From: Pelagicoccus mobilis
Lineage (GTDB): Bacteria; Verrucomicrobiota; Verrucomicrobiia; Opitutales; Opitutaceae
Reading direction: 5' to 3'
NCBI RefSeq assembly: GCF_016595505.1
Contig: NZ_JAENIL010000035.1
Coordinates: 1 to 64,000 of the forward strand
DNA: 64,000 bases
Each line of letters begins with the position of its first letter. Position 1 is the first letter of the stretch. Shown here one piece after another: positions 44,181 through 53,435 of the stretch. The translations under genes were made by a program, and so were the position numbers. The notes below the pieces were generated by a model. That model ran no database searches and was not told where the DNA came from. It worked only from the letters and a program-made list of their open reading frames with translations.

Positions 44181-44196
44181 CCACAAGATATTGGGA
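44181..44196. promoter_or_regulatory. NrdR box 2
   Basis: CCACAAGATATTGGGA shares its first ten bases with box 1 and keeps the key NrdR positions. Start-to-start distance is 31 bp, matching paired NrdR boxes in other bacteria. Confidence 0.75.
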
Positions 44197-44430
44197 GCAA
44201 ATTCGACCCGTCAACGCGGATAATAATTTTTTTTGAGCTTGATTTACGCCTCGAAATTGTTGGCGCGAGGTCCCTTGGGGAATAAGGAATTCTAAATCAG
44301 GCACTTAGCGCTGGCGCTGGCTCGGCACCGCGGATTTGCGATTTTGTGACCTCTGGATTTAGCGTTTTTTTGACGACGCTTGTAGGAGAGTGTAAAACGC
44401 TTGAAGAGGTCAGATATTGGGGTGCGGTGG

Positions 44431-47229
44431 CTACTCCGAGGGGGCGTTTTTGGTGACCGAGCGGGGGTTGCGGGTGGGGCGGTGGTCGCGGCGAGGGGTG
44501 TCGACGTTGATCTCTTGCTTGGTGTTGGGGTTGAAGAGGGTGAGCTTGGGCTCGTCGAAGGTGCCGGTTACGGAGACTTCGAAGACGTTTGAGAAGATAT
44601 CGAGCGGGAGATTGATGAGGGGAGTGATGAGGGGGACCTTGCTGTTGCGGAAGGGGAAGAGTTTGGCGGAGAGGTCGAGGGCGTCTGTCTCTATATTATA
44701 GGTACCTTCGGATTCGATGGCGGCGCCTCCGCCTTCCATCTTTGCGTCGGTGAGATTGACGGTGTCTAGGTTAACGGTGAAGGGGGAGGAGGCGTCTGAA
44801 AAGGATAGGGTTGTGAAGCGGAGCGGGGTGATTTCTAGGGCGGCGGAGAGGAGACCGAAGAGGCGGAAGGAGCCGAAGTCGGCCTCGGTGATTTTGAATT
44901 CGCCCTCGCCTTGGTACGAGAGGGAGTCGCCTAGGATGCCGTGCCCTTTGAAGCTGGCGTTTGCTTTGCCTCCGAAGGAGAGGAGGCGTTCGGTGTCCAT
45001 CGCTTGCGCGGTTTCGGAGCCGTCGGCGGCGAAGTAGGTGTTGGTGGCGACGAGCGCTTCGCCGAAGCCGACGTCGTCTAGCTGGGCGTCGATTTCGACT
45101 GCGTCTCCGACGATGAAGGCGCTGGCTGTCATTTTTCCTCCGCCGAGATCGGATTCGGCGTAGGGGATGTCGATAACGTCGTCGTCGATGTGGATCTCGG
45201 TTGAGAGCGAATCGAGCGGATAGCCGTAGAAGGTGAAGGCGGTTTCCGATTCTATACCGAGGTCGATGTCGTTGATGAACTCGTCTTCGAAGAGCACAGA
45301 GGCGGAGCGGACCTCGAGAAGCGGGGGAAGATCGTAGCAGTAGGGGGCGAGGATGTTGCGAACGCCGTCGGCGATTTCCCAGAGGATTTTGGGGCCGTTT
45401 TGGACGTCGAGGGTGGAGATGGCTTCGATCCAGATTCCGGTGAGCTTGTCTTTCTCGTCGCGGACGTCGCGGTCCATGTAGAACTGGATTTCTCCGACGG
45501 CTTGCTGATCATCTGCGGCGTTGATCTCTAGGTCGTAGAGGTCGATGTAGTGGAATTTCGAGAACAGCTTGGTGCGGAGCTCGTCGACCAGCATGCCGCG
45601 AAGGTTGAAGTCTTGGACGTAGCCGGTGCCGGTGACGTGCACGGTGTCGGGGCGCTTGAAGGTGGCTTGGGAATCGAGGTAGGTGAGCATGCCTTCGTCG
45701 GGAAAGCTCATGCCGTCCCACATGGCGGCCCACCAGGGCTTGAACCAGCTGTTTACGCTTGTGGGGTCGAAGGAGCCTTCGATGAGGACGCGGCGCAGCA
45801 TGGTCTCGAGATTGTATCCGACGGTGATGACGCCGGATTGTTGCCCGGCTTGGAGTCTGACTTCGTGCAGGTCGATTTGGGGGCCAGTGAGAGTTGCCGA
45901 GCAGGAGGCGTAGTCGATGGTGGTGCCGAGCAGAGTGGTCTCTCCGGTTTGAGCGATGGCGTTGATGCGGGAGGGCTTGAAGTCCGCGTCTAGGGTGCCG
46001 GTGGCGTGGATATCGATGGCGGAGTGGATTTGGGCTTGGGAATGGAGGTCTAGATTGGCGAATTTCTGGGCGAGCGGATTGAGGTTCTCGAGCAAGGGGG
46101 TGTCGAGGAGGGCGTGGAGGTCTAGGCTTGTTTGCTGGCTTTCGGTATCGTGCTCCAGCCGGGCGCTGATGGGGCTGGAAGGGAAAGCGAGTTGGATGTG
46201 GGCGGAGTGGGTCGTCTCTCCTGGGGTCGCGAGTGCTATGAGGGAGGGAATCTCTGTTCCTTGGTAGGAGATCTGGGCGGTGGAGGCTTGGATGTGGTCT
46301 GGTAGGAGGGATTTTGGAGGTGGTTCCGAATCCCATTGAGCGAAGAGCCGTAGGGATTTGGCGGATACTTCGTTGGGAAGGGATATGTGGTTGGCGAACA
46401 GCTTTGTTTCGAGGCTTTGGCCGAGGGCGTATTTCGCTTTGATGGAAAGCTCTTGGACTTCGATTTCGGGAGTGGCTTTCAGTCTTGTGGCGCCGAGGTC
46501 GAGGTAGGCGGTTTGCGTGCCGTCTTCGATGTCGAGATCAATGGTGCAAAACGGGGCGTCTAGGCGTTTGAGCTCTTCTTTTACCCGAGAGATCTGCGGC
46601 GCCAGTTTGAGGATGATTTGGGTGACGGTAGGCTTGGGGGCGTCGGGTTTAGGAGGTGGGAGTTGAAGCAGGTTTGCGTTGATACGTCCGGCTAGGGAGA
46701 GTTTGAGATCGTCGATGGCGCAGTTTGCGTAGCGTATATTCCAGCGTTCGGCCCGTTGGACGGCCTCAAGGTTGATGGAGCTGATGGCGGTGGTCGGCTC
46801 GCCGCTAGGGGTGAGCATGGCGGGGAGTACTATCCGACCGGAGGAGAGGCGTACTTCGTCGATGGCGACTTTTCGGAAAAGCAGGCGACTCAGCTTTAGT
46901 TTCGCGATCGCTATGTCTGCGGCTACGATGGTGGAGCCGAGTTCCGGCGAGTAGAACTCGGGACGTTCTACGATGATCCGTCCATTGGGCTGAAAACGGA
47001 TGCCTTCCATGCGAAGGCTGATTCCTTTGGTTTGCAGCTGATCACGGAGCTCGCGTATTATGAAGTTGGGTACTGGAATGTCGTCGAGGGTAGCGACATA
47101 TGCGGCGAAGAGAGTTGCAGCGGCAAGCATGAGCACAATCGCCGAGTAGCATCCGTGGAAGAGCGCCTTGCAGGTGGTGCAGACACTTTTCCAAGCGATG
47201 CGAAGGTGGCTCTTGCGAGGCTTGCTCAT
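44431..47229 (-). CDS. Large AsmA/DUF3971-like membrane-anchored protein
   Basis: The 932-residue protein has one N-terminal membrane helix (about residues 29-46, SAIVLMLAAATLFAAYVA) and then a long repetitive beta-rich periplasmic part. The pattern of IxxxELxxQLQxKGI near the start and many strands of the type ARLEHDTESQQTSLDLHAL is that of AsmA/TamB-like bridges, which carry lipids across the periplasm. The C-terminal part (SYQGEGEFKITEADFGSFRL, LIGKLINLPLDIFSNVFEVSV-like) fits the AsmA_2 end. The tail is basic (DTPRRDHRPTRNPR). It is the last gene of the gld-like operon, six bases after the DUF4340 gene. Confidence 0.75.
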   Translation of the reverse strand: MSKPRKSHLRIAWKSVCTTCKALFHGCYSAIVLMLAAATLFAAYVATLDDIPVPNFIIRELRDQLQTKGISLRMEGIRFQPNGRIIVERPEFYSPELGSTIVAADIAIAKLKLSRLLFRKVAIDEVRLSSGRIVLPAMLTPSGEPTTAISSINLEAVQRAERWNIRYANCAIDDLKLSLAGRINANLLQLPPPKPDAPKPTVTQIILKLAPQISRVKEELKRLDAPFCTIDLDIEDGTQTAYLDLGATRLKATPEIEVQELSIKAKYALGQSLETKLFANHISLPNEVSAKSLRLFAQWDSEPPPKSLLPDHIQASTAQISYQGTEIPSLIALATPGETTHSAHIQLAFPSSPISARLEHDTESQQTSLDLHALLDTPLLENLNPLAQKFANLDLHSQAQIHSAIDIHATGTLDADFKPSRINAIAQTGETTLLGTTIDYASCSATLTGPQIDLHEVRLQAGQQSGVITVGYNLETMLRRVLIEGSFDPTSVNSWFKPWWAAMWDGMSFPDEGMLTYLDSQATFKRPDTVHVTGTGYVQDFNLRGMLVDELRTKLFSKFHYIDLYDLEINAADDQQAVGEIQFYMDRDVRDEKDKLTGIWIEAISTLDVQNGPKILWEIADGVRNILAPYCYDLPPLLEVRSASVLFEDEFINDIDLGIESETAFTFYGYPLDSLSTEIHIDDDVIDIPYAESDLGGGKMTASAFIVGDAVEIDAQLDDVGFGEALVATNTYFAADGSETAQAMDTERLLSFGGKANASFKGHGILGDSLSYQGEGEFKITEADFGSFRLFGLLSAALEITPLRFTTLSFSDASSPFTVNLDTVNLTDAKMEGGGAAIESEGTYNIETDALDLSAKLFPFRNSKVPLITPLINLPLDIFSNVFEVSVTGTFDEPKLTLFNPNTKQEINVDTPRRDHRPTRNPRSVTKNAPSE

Positions 47230-47235
47230 GCGGCC

Positions 47236-49197
47236 CTATTGGGTAGGGGCTTCGAGTTGCTCGGAGGTCGCGGGGGCGAGGCCCTCGGGGTTGGGGGTGC
47301 TTTTTTCGGGAAGCGGCTTCGAGCTGAATGGTTTCTCGGGGGCTTCTCTCTGGACCCGGTTGAAGGCGACTTGGGAAAAGGTATCGATGAAGTCGATACC
47401 GAACCGGAAGCTTTGGTCGGTTTCGACAATGCCTCCGTAGAGGAGGGGACCGCCGGTTGTCTCGGATATGAGTATTTCTATTTTTTGGGAAATAGCGTTT
47501 GCGGTGTCGTTTGAGTCTAGGGTTGCCGTTAGTCGGTAGGCCCATGGCTGACGACGTCCGGCGATTCGAACGGTGCGTGTGAAGCCGTTGTTTCTAAAAC
47601 TGTCGATTCTGAGTTGGGAGACTTGGGCTGCTAGTTGCGCGGCGATGGTGGGTGTTTCGGCGTCTGGCTCTATGGCTTCGTCGACGAGAAGGGTCTCGTC
47701 GGAGAGTCGTTCAATGGTTAGGTGAGAGATTCGGGTGGTTTCGGGGAGGGAGATGATGTTTCGGTCTTTGTAGCGGAGCGGGTTGTTGGTGATGTTAGAG
47801 AATATGTCGTTGTAGACCGAATACACGAAGTCCTTATCTGCGATCTTGATGAAGCTTTCCTGACGGCTGTCGGGAGTCCTGTCGCCTATGTGCAGGACTT
47901 CGGTCTTAAGCTCTTCGAGTGGCTTGTCTTCGTCGAAGGCTTTGTTCGAGGTGATGGTGATGGAGTACTCGGGGACTTCGAGTCCGTAGGATTCTAGATC
48001 TGGCGCGGAGGGGGCGTCGTTTACGAAGCCGGTGTCGGGAACGGCTTTGAGTTCGTCCAGCCACTTGAGCATTTCGCTGATTGATTCGGTGTCGCCGGCG
48101 AGGGTTTGGAGTCCTTGCTCTTGGTTGCGCACGACGAGTTCCCAGGTGCCGTCCTCGAGCTTTTGGAGGGTGAGCGGTTCTTGGTCGCGGCGTTCGATGG
48201 TAGCGGTAGTGGCAGCGGTGACATCGAGCTCGAAGATGCGTCGTTCGCGGAGTTTGGTTTGGGCGTTGGCTAGGAGATCGAGGAAGTCGATGCGAAGTTG
48301 GAAGACGGCGGGGCGGCTTTCGCGTTTGGCGTAGCGGAATTGGGACTCTTCGGCGATGATCTCCCCGATTTCGAGAACTTCGCGGCTTTGGTCCGCTTCG
48401 ATGGCGATTCGGTAGAGTGGGTTTTGCAGGCCGTAGGGGGAGAGGTCGCTAGGGTTGGAGGCGACGATGGAATCTGCTTCGAGGCTGAGGCATCGGTTGA
48501 GGAGGACGTTTACGGCTTCGGAGTCGGCTCGCGCTCGTATGGGTGTTTCGAATACCCAGTTGTCGCCATTGCGGGCGAACCAGGCGCGAAGGTTTCGGTC
48601 GTCTTCGCGAACTTGGATATTCCATGACATGGCTTCGAATACTGCGATATCGAAGAGGCGGGAGGAGCGTAGGTTGTCGAGGTCGACGGAGATGGCGTCG
48701 AGCAGGGAGCGGTTGACGACGTGGACGTGGCTTTGATCGGTGGAGAGGAGGTAGAGGTTGTTTCCGATTTCGGTTGGTTTGCCGATATGGAGGGTGGATT
48801 TCCGCTCGCCGCGACCGATCATGAGAGCGAGGCGGGAGGGCTTGAGTCCGTAGTCGGCGAGGGATACGCCTGAGTTTGAAACGACGTTGGTTTCGAAGCT
48901 GGAGATGCGTTCGAGGAAGCGGAGTTCGGTGAGGATGCGTTGTACGGCGAATTCGTTGGCGGGCCAGAGATAGGGCTCTTTGAGCATCCAGCGGTTGTCT
49001 TCGAACTGGAGGGTGATGTTTTGGCCTGTCGCGTTATTTTGGATACTGAGGTAGTCGATGCCGACCGCTAGGCTGCCGAGGACGCTGGATCGTTGGTCTG
49101 GGTAGTCGTCGATATCGGTACGGTTATCTATATAGAAGATATAGGTGAGCAAGCCGAGTAGAATGGCGAGCAGGGTGAGTGTGATTTTTAGGCGCAT
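47236..49197 (-). CDS. DUF4340 protein of the gld-type ABC cluster
   Basis: The 653-residue protein has an N-terminal membrane helix (about residues 5-22) and a large periplasmic region with repeated modules of the DUF4340 type: SSFETNVVSNSGVSLADYGL, RGERKSTLHIGKPTEIGNNLY, and again SPYGLQNPLYRIAIEADQSRE and LESYGLEVPEYSITITSNK. DUF4340 proteins are encoded after GldG-like proteins in many phyla; a role as a periplasmic partner of the ABC complex is inferred from that. The C-terminus is Pro/Glu-rich. Confidence 0.82.
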   Translation of the reverse strand: MRLKITLTLLAILLGLLTYIFYIDNRTDIDDYPDQRSSVLGSLAVGIDYLSIQNNATGQNITLQFEDNRWMLKEPYLWPANEFAVQRILTELRFLERISSFETNVVSNSGVSLADYGLKPSRLALMIGRGERKSTLHIGKPTEIGNNLYLLSTDQSHVHVVNRSLLDAISVDLDNLRSSRLFDIAVFEAMSWNIQVREDDRNLRAWFARNGDNWVFETPIRARADSEAVNVLLNRCLSLEADSIVASNPSDLSPYGLQNPLYRIAIEADQSREVLEIGEIIAEESQFRYAKRESRPAVFQLRIDFLDLLANAQTKLRERRIFELDVTAATTATIERRDQEPLTLQKLEDGTWELVVRNQEQGLQTLAGDTESISEMLKWLDELKAVPDTGFVNDAPSAPDLESYGLEVPEYSITITSNKAFDEDKPLEELKTEVLHIGDRTPDSRQESFIKIADKDFVYSVYNDIFSNITNNPLRYKDRNIISLPETTRISHLTIERLSDETLLVDEAIEPDAETPTIAAQLAAQVSQLRIDSFRNNGFTRTVRIAGRRQPWAYRLTATLDSNDTANAISQKIEILISETTGGPLLYGGIVETDQSFRFGIDFIDTFSQVAFNRVQREAPEKPFSSKPLPEKSTPNPEGLAPATSEQLEAPTQ

Positions 49198-49242
49198 GCT
49201 AAAGTGGGTTCCGGGTATCGGATTCTAGGTTCCGGGGGGGAG

Positions 49243-50703
49243 CTAGTTTCTTCGGGAAAGGTAGACGAGTAGGCCGAGGAAGCCGATGACAGCGGGAGGG
49301 GCGAACCAGATGAGATAGCGGGCGAGGTGGAGTTGCTCGATCGAGAGGTCGAGCTTTACTTTCTTAATCGGTCGCGGGGGGATGTTGAGTCGGGTGTAGC
49401 GGTCGACCGAGTAGTTGATGGCGTTTAGAATCAGGTAGAGGTTTCCTGAGTCTTGTATTCGTTGGTTGGATATGAAGTTGGAGGTGCCGAACACGGTGAG
49501 CTTTCCGCCTGGCAGGGAGATGCCGAGCGAGGAGTCGACTTGGCGTTCGGAAATGGCTCCGATCTTTATGGGACCTGCGAGGTCGATCGCGGAGTTGTAG
49601 GTTGGGAAGAGGTTTTCTTGATATTGGCGCTCGCCCCAGCTTTGGGAGGAGGTGGCTAGGAGCTCTTGCACGATGAGGGAGTCGTCGATGGGCCTGCCTG
49701 GATCTTCGCGGACGGAGGACGCTCGGTCTGTGATCACGGGAATGCCTTGTTGGTAAAGCGGCTCGGAGACGGGGTGTTGGGCGAAGTTGCGGATTATGAG
49801 GTCGCCTCCTTCTATGACGTAGTTGGGGTCGCGTTCGACGACGAGGACGTCGTCGGCGAGCACGCCCCATTCGTAGAAGAGGTCTTCGAGTCCGTGTTCT
49901 CTTCCTGGCTCGAGCAGGATGATGACGCGGCCGGCTCGTTTGTTGAGGTAGGTCTCTAGGAGAAGTCGCTCTTGTGGGAGGAAGCGTGTTTTGGGGGCGG
50001 CGACTACGATGAGGGAGGTGTCTTCGGGGACTTCTTCCGCGGTGCTTAGGTCGAGGGTTCGGGTGGTGAAGCTGCGGGATTTGAGTTCGTTGAAGAGGGT
50101 GGAGGCTCCGGTGGAGGCGGTGACGTCGTTGGCGGAGAATTCGCCGTGCCCGGTGGTGAAGTAGAGTATGGGTTCGGAGGTTTCGACGACTTCGAGTATG
50201 GAGCGGGTGAATACGTTTTCACCGAGGAATTCGCGTATTTCAGAGTCTTGGATTTTGTAGAGCTCGTTGATTTTGACCTGGCTTTGGCGCTCGCCTGATT
50301 TGAAGACGATGACGTTTGGGGAGTCGATTCCGAGGGCTCGTGCTCTGGAGGTTTGGGAGTAGATGTTTAGGTATTCGACGGTGACGCGGTTTTTGCCTTG
50401 GTCGCGGGTGGCGTACTCGTATTCGCGAAGCAGGAGTTTAACGTCTTTGAGGATGTCGGATAGGCCGGGCTCGTCTGTGTTGTCCGAGATGGTGACGATG
50501 GCTTCGATCGGCTGCTGGAGCTGGGCGAGGTAGGCGCGTGTCTCTGGGGAGAGGGAGTAGATATTCCCTTCCGTGAGGTCATGGCGCTGGTAGGTCCTCA
50601 TGCCGATGTAGTTGACCGCGATGAGTATCGAGAAAACGAGTACGATCTGGAGGAGCGCTTGGAAGCGGTCTGTAAATCGGTTTGGCTGGTGGTCGTGGGA
50701 CAA
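49243..50703 (-). CDS. GldG-like ABC transporter auxiliary protein
   Basis: The 486-residue protein has membrane helices at both ends (about 15-35 and 458-480) around a periplasmic ABC_transp_aux-type domain (PF09822). Recognisable blocks are HDLTEGNIYSLSPETRAYLAQL, ITVEYLNIYSQT-like text and VVAAPKTRFLPQERLLLETYLNKRAGRVIILLEPG, typical of GldG. The only usable start I see is TTG 50703. It follows the GldF-like permease by 52 bp. In Bacteroidetes the GldAFG complex is tied to gliding; in Verrucomicrobiota the same set occurs without known gliding genes. Confidence 0.85.
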   Translation of the reverse strand: MSHDHQPNRFTDRFQALLQIVLVFSILIAVNYIGMRTYQRHDLTEGNIYSLSPETRAYLAQLQQPIEAIVTISDNTDEPGLSDILKDVKLLLREYEYATRDQGKNRVTVEYLNIYSQTSRARALGIDSPNVIVFKSGERQSQVKINELYKIQDSEIREFLGENVFTRSILEVVETSEPILYFTTGHGEFSANDVTASTGASTLFNELKSRSFTTRTLDLSTAEEVPEDTSLIVVAAPKTRFLPQERLLLETYLNKRAGRVIILLEPGREHGLEDLFYEWGVLADDVLVVERDPNYVIEGGDLIIRNFAQHPVSEPLYQQGIPVITDRASSVREDPGRPIDDSLIVQELLATSSQSWGERQYQENLFPTYNSAIDLAGPIKIGAISERQVDSSLGISLPGGKLTVFGTSNFISNQRIQDSGNLYLILNAINYSVDRYTRLNIPPRPIKKVKLDLSIEQLHLARYLIWFAPPAVIGFLGLLVYLSRRN

Positions 50704-50755
50704 GGAAAATTGGGTCCTGGGTGCTTGGTGCTAGGTTCTGGGACTAGGCAGTTAA

Positions 50756-51517
50756 TCATGAGGTGCCGTCGCGGTATTCGATGGCTAGGATGCTGAGGAA
50801 AAGGAAGGTAAGGGAGGCGCTCAGGTAGAGCACGATGGCTCGGGTATCGATGATTCCGGTGGAGAAGTCTCCCATGTGCTGAAGGGCGTCGGTGTGATCT
50901 GCGAGCTGGCGGAGCCAGTGGGCTTTTTCGGCGGCGAGCACGGAGAGGTCTTCGATGTTGCTTCCGATGACGATGAATCCGAAGACGAGGGTGAAACCGA
51001 GGATTCCGGCCACGAGCTGGCTTTTGGTGAGGGAGCTGGCGAAGATGCCGAGTGAGAGGAAAAGGGTGCCGCTGAGGAAGATGTAGGCATAGCCTCCAAT
51101 GAGTGGATACGGATCGATAATCGTATCTGCCTGGGCGTAGGTGAAAAAGATGATGTGGAAGGAGGCGGTGACGAGCCAGAGCGAGCAATAGTAGAGGTAG
51201 CTGGCGGAAAATTTGGCTAGGACGATTTCGGTAATGGTGACCGGTGTGGTGAGCAGGGTCTCGATGGTGCCTGAGCGGCGCTCTTCGGCTACGGATCTCA
51301 TGGTGAGGAGGGGAACCATGAAAAAGACGGGGATGAAGAACATGCGGAAAAAGAGCACGCTGGGGGTCTCGTCCTGAGGGTCTGAGGTGTAGAGGCGCAG
51401 CATCCACTGGAAGAGAAAGCCCATGACGAGGAGAAAGAGGAAGCCGGCGATGTAGGTGCTGGGGCTGATGAGCAGGCGCCAGATCTCGTTGCGAAGAAGC
51501 GTTGTGAAGTGTCTCAA
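50756..51517 (-). CDS. GldF-like ABC-2 permease
   Basis: The 253-residue membrane protein has six hydrophobic segments and the ABC-2 permease pattern (FTTLLRNEIWRLLISPSTYI at the start, SVAEERRSGTIETLLTTPVT in the middle). It forms the membrane channel for the ATPase encoded just upstream. Its TTG start overlaps the ATPase stop (TTGA at 51514-51517), so translation is coupled. The substrate of such transporters is unknown. Confidence 0.85.
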   Translation of the reverse strand: MRHFTTLLRNEIWRLLISPSTYIAGFLFLLVMGFLFQWMLRLYTSDPQDETPSVLFFRMFFIPVFFMVPLLTMRSVAEERRSGTIETLLTTPVTITEIVLAKFSASYLYYCSLWLVTASFHIIFFTYAQADTIIDPYPLIGGYAYIFLSGTLFLSLGIFASSLTKSQLVAGILGFTLVFGFIVIGSNIEDLSVLAAEKAHWLRQLADHTDALQHMGDFSTGIIDTRAIVLYLSASLTFLFLSILAIEYRDGTS

Positions 51518-52638
51518 GACTTGGTTCCGGGTTCCGGGTTTTGGGTAACGGGTTCTTTTTCGTCCTCTTGTGGGGCTGGTTGAGGAGCTGCTAGTTCCTC
51601 GTCTACCGTTTCCCAGGAGCGGCGGGTGGCGGCTAGGAATACGTCTTCGAGCGGGGCCATTTTGCTGCGGAGGGAGCGGGGGCGGAGGTCGGGGTTTTCG
51701 GCGAGGGCTTGGAAGAGCTCTTCGCGGTAGTCGTGCTTGCCTTTGATTTGGATCTCGACGGTGGCGAAGCCGTCGGCGTCGCGCTCGGAGGTGCGCTCGA
51801 CTTTGAGCTCGGGGGCGACGGAGGCGAGGGCTGCTTCGAGTTCCTTGGCTGGACCGTGGACTTCGACTTCGTAGGTGGTGTGGTCGATGAAGGTGTCGCG
51901 GAGCTCTGCGGGTGAGCCTTGGCCGACGATTTTGCCGTGGTTGATGATGACGATCTGGTCGCAGGTCATCTCGATCTCGGGCAGGATGTGGGATGAGATG
52001 ATGACGGTCATGCGTCCGCGCAGGGAGGCGATGAGGTCGCGGATGAGAATGACTTGATGGGGATCGAGGCCGATGGTCGGCTCGTCCATGATGATGACTT
52101 CGGGATTGGCGAGGATGGCGTCGGCGATGCCGACGCGTTGGCGGAAGCCTTTGGAGAGTTTGCCGATGATCCGGTCTTGGGCGCGGAGGAGGTCGCAGCG
52201 CTCTAGGGCGGTGTCGATGGCGCGTCGGCGTTGGGAGAAGGGGATCTCTTTTATCTTGGCCCGGTACTTGAGGTATTCGCGGACGCGCAGCTCGAGGGGG
52301 AGAGGGTTGTTTTCCGGCATGTAGCCGATGCGGCGCTTGATGAAGTGGGGATCGGCTGTGACGGGGACGCCGCAGATCTTGGCGGTTCCGGAGGAGGCGC
52401 GGTTGTATCCGGTGAGGATGCGCATGGTGGTGGATTTGCCGGCGCCGTTGGGGCCGAGAAAGCCGACGATTTGCCCTTTTTCTACTTTGAAGCTGATGCC
52501 GTCTACGGCGTTGATTTTGCCGAAGCGTTTGTGGAGCTTCTCGACTTCGATGGTATGCGGTTTGGAGTCCAATTCGGTGGGCTGGTTCGTGGTGTTCCGA
52601 AGTGGGACATTGAAAGACTGGCTTCTATCCGGTCGCAA
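51514..52638 (-). CDS. GldA-like ABC transporter ATP-binding protein
   Basis: The ATPase shows Walker A LGPNGAGKST, Q-loop GYMPENNPLPLEL, signature LSKGFRQRVGIADAI and Walker B VIIMDEPTIGLDP, followed by an extra C-terminal domain (about 250-340) common in GldA-like proteins. The last ~25 residues are Pro/Glu/Gln-rich and are encoded by a low-complexity linker repeat. Start choice is open: TTG 52638 gives 374 residues, TTG 52572 gives 352 and begins just before the domain. It is the first gene of a five-gene operon: ATPase, permease, GldG-like, DUF4340, AsmA-like. Confidence 0.87.
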   Translation of the reverse strand: MRPDRSQSFNVPLRNTTNQPTELDSKPHTIEVEKLHKRFGKINAVDGISFKVEKGQIVGFLGPNGAGKSTTMRILTGYNRASSGTAKICGVPVTADPHFIKRRIGYMPENNPLPLELRVREYLKYRAKIKEIPFSQRRRAIDTALERCDLLRAQDRIIGKLSKGFRQRVGIADAILANPEVIIMDEPTIGLDPHQVILIRDLIASLRGRMTVIISSHILPEIEMTCDQIVIINHGKIVGQGSPAELRDTFIDHTTYEVEVHGPAKELEAALASVAPELKVERTSERDADGFATVEIQIKGKHDYREELFQALAENPDLRPRSLRSKMAPLEDVFLAATRRSWETVDEELAAPQPAPQEDEKEPVTQNPEPGTKS

Positions 52639-52758
52639 TAGGTTTTTTGGGTTTTGTAAATGGGTGTTGGGTATTGGGTTCCGGCGTTTGGTGGTTGGCG
52701 AGGGAGAGAGGTTGATGCGGCTCCGGCGGAGCGGCGCCCTCCGGGGTGGGAGATGGAG

Positions 52759-52846
52759 GATTAGGAGGATGATTATGATTAGGAGGAGGATTGGGTGGAT
52801 GGGATTAGGAGGATGATTATGATTAGGAGTAAGATTGGGTGGATGG
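52759..52846. repeat. 44-bp tandem repeat, two copies
   Basis: A 44-bp unit rich in GATTAGGAGG and GATTATGATT occurs twice in a row (52759-52802 and 52803-52846), differing at about two positions, with a third copy starting at 52847. It fills much of the divergent gap between the GldA-like and double-ACT genes. Confidence 0.75.
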
Positions 52847-52894
52847 GATTATGGTGTTGTTTGATGGAGGGAGGCGGCTAGGGTCGGCGGTGAT

Positions 52895-53416
52895 ATGGAA
52901 AGCCCCATCGTGATGTCTTTAATTGGCCCGGATCGTCCGGGTCTGGTGGAATTGATCGCTTCGACCGTGAAAGCGGCGGGCGGTAATTGGCTGGAGAGCC
53001 GGATGTGCAACCTGGGGGGGCAGTTCGCGGGGATCTTGCGGGTGAGTCCTAGCGAGGGGCGCCGAGAGGAGTTGTTGGCGGCGGTGGCGTCGTTGCAGGA
53101 CAAGGGCATCAGTCTGGTGGTGAAGGATGCGGAAGAGGATTCGGACGGGGGTTGCCATGAGGTGGCGACGATCGAGATCGTGGGTCATGATCGTCCCGGG
53201 ATCGTGAGCCAGATTTCGAATGCGTTTGCTCAGCGTTCGGTGAATGTGGAGGAGCTGAACACGGAGTGCCGCAGCGCGCCGATGTCTGGGGAAGCGCTTT
53301 TCGAGGCGAGGGCTAGGGTCTGCATCCCATCGGACTGTGACGTATCTGACCTACGGAGCGATTTAGAGCTTATAGCGGCGGACTTGATGGTCGATGTAAG
53401 CTTCGAATCGGACTAA
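52895..53416 (+). CDS. Double ACT-domain protein, GcvR-like
   Basis: The 173-residue protein consists of two ACT domains: residues 1-80 (VMSLIGPDRPGLVELIASTV) and 88-170 (ATIEIVGHDRPGIVSQISNAF). This is the architecture of GcvR-type glycine-cleavage regulators. The DRPG motifs that open each domain are both intact, so amino-acid binding is likely. No glycine-cleavage genes are nearby, so the target is unknown. It lies 19 bp before a small secreted protein gene. Confidence 0.85.
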   Translation: MESPIVMSLIGPDRPGLVELIASTVKAAGGNWLESRMCNLGGQFAGILRVSPSEGRREELLAAVASLQDKGISLVVKDAEEDSDGGCHEVATIEIVGHDRPGIVSQISNAFAQRSVNVEELNTECRSAPMSGEALFEARARVCIPSDCDVSDLRSDLELIAADLMVDVSFESD

Positions 53417-53435
53417 TTTTTCGAAATATCTAGCT

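Larger units (their letters stand above)
44003..44430. other. Intergenic region containing the nrd control region
   Basis: No gene is visible. The left part is the nrdB promoter and leader with two NrdR boxes. The right part, from about 44240, shows no recognisable structure apart from T-rich and GGCGCTGGCGCTGG-like stretches. Confidence 0.5.
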
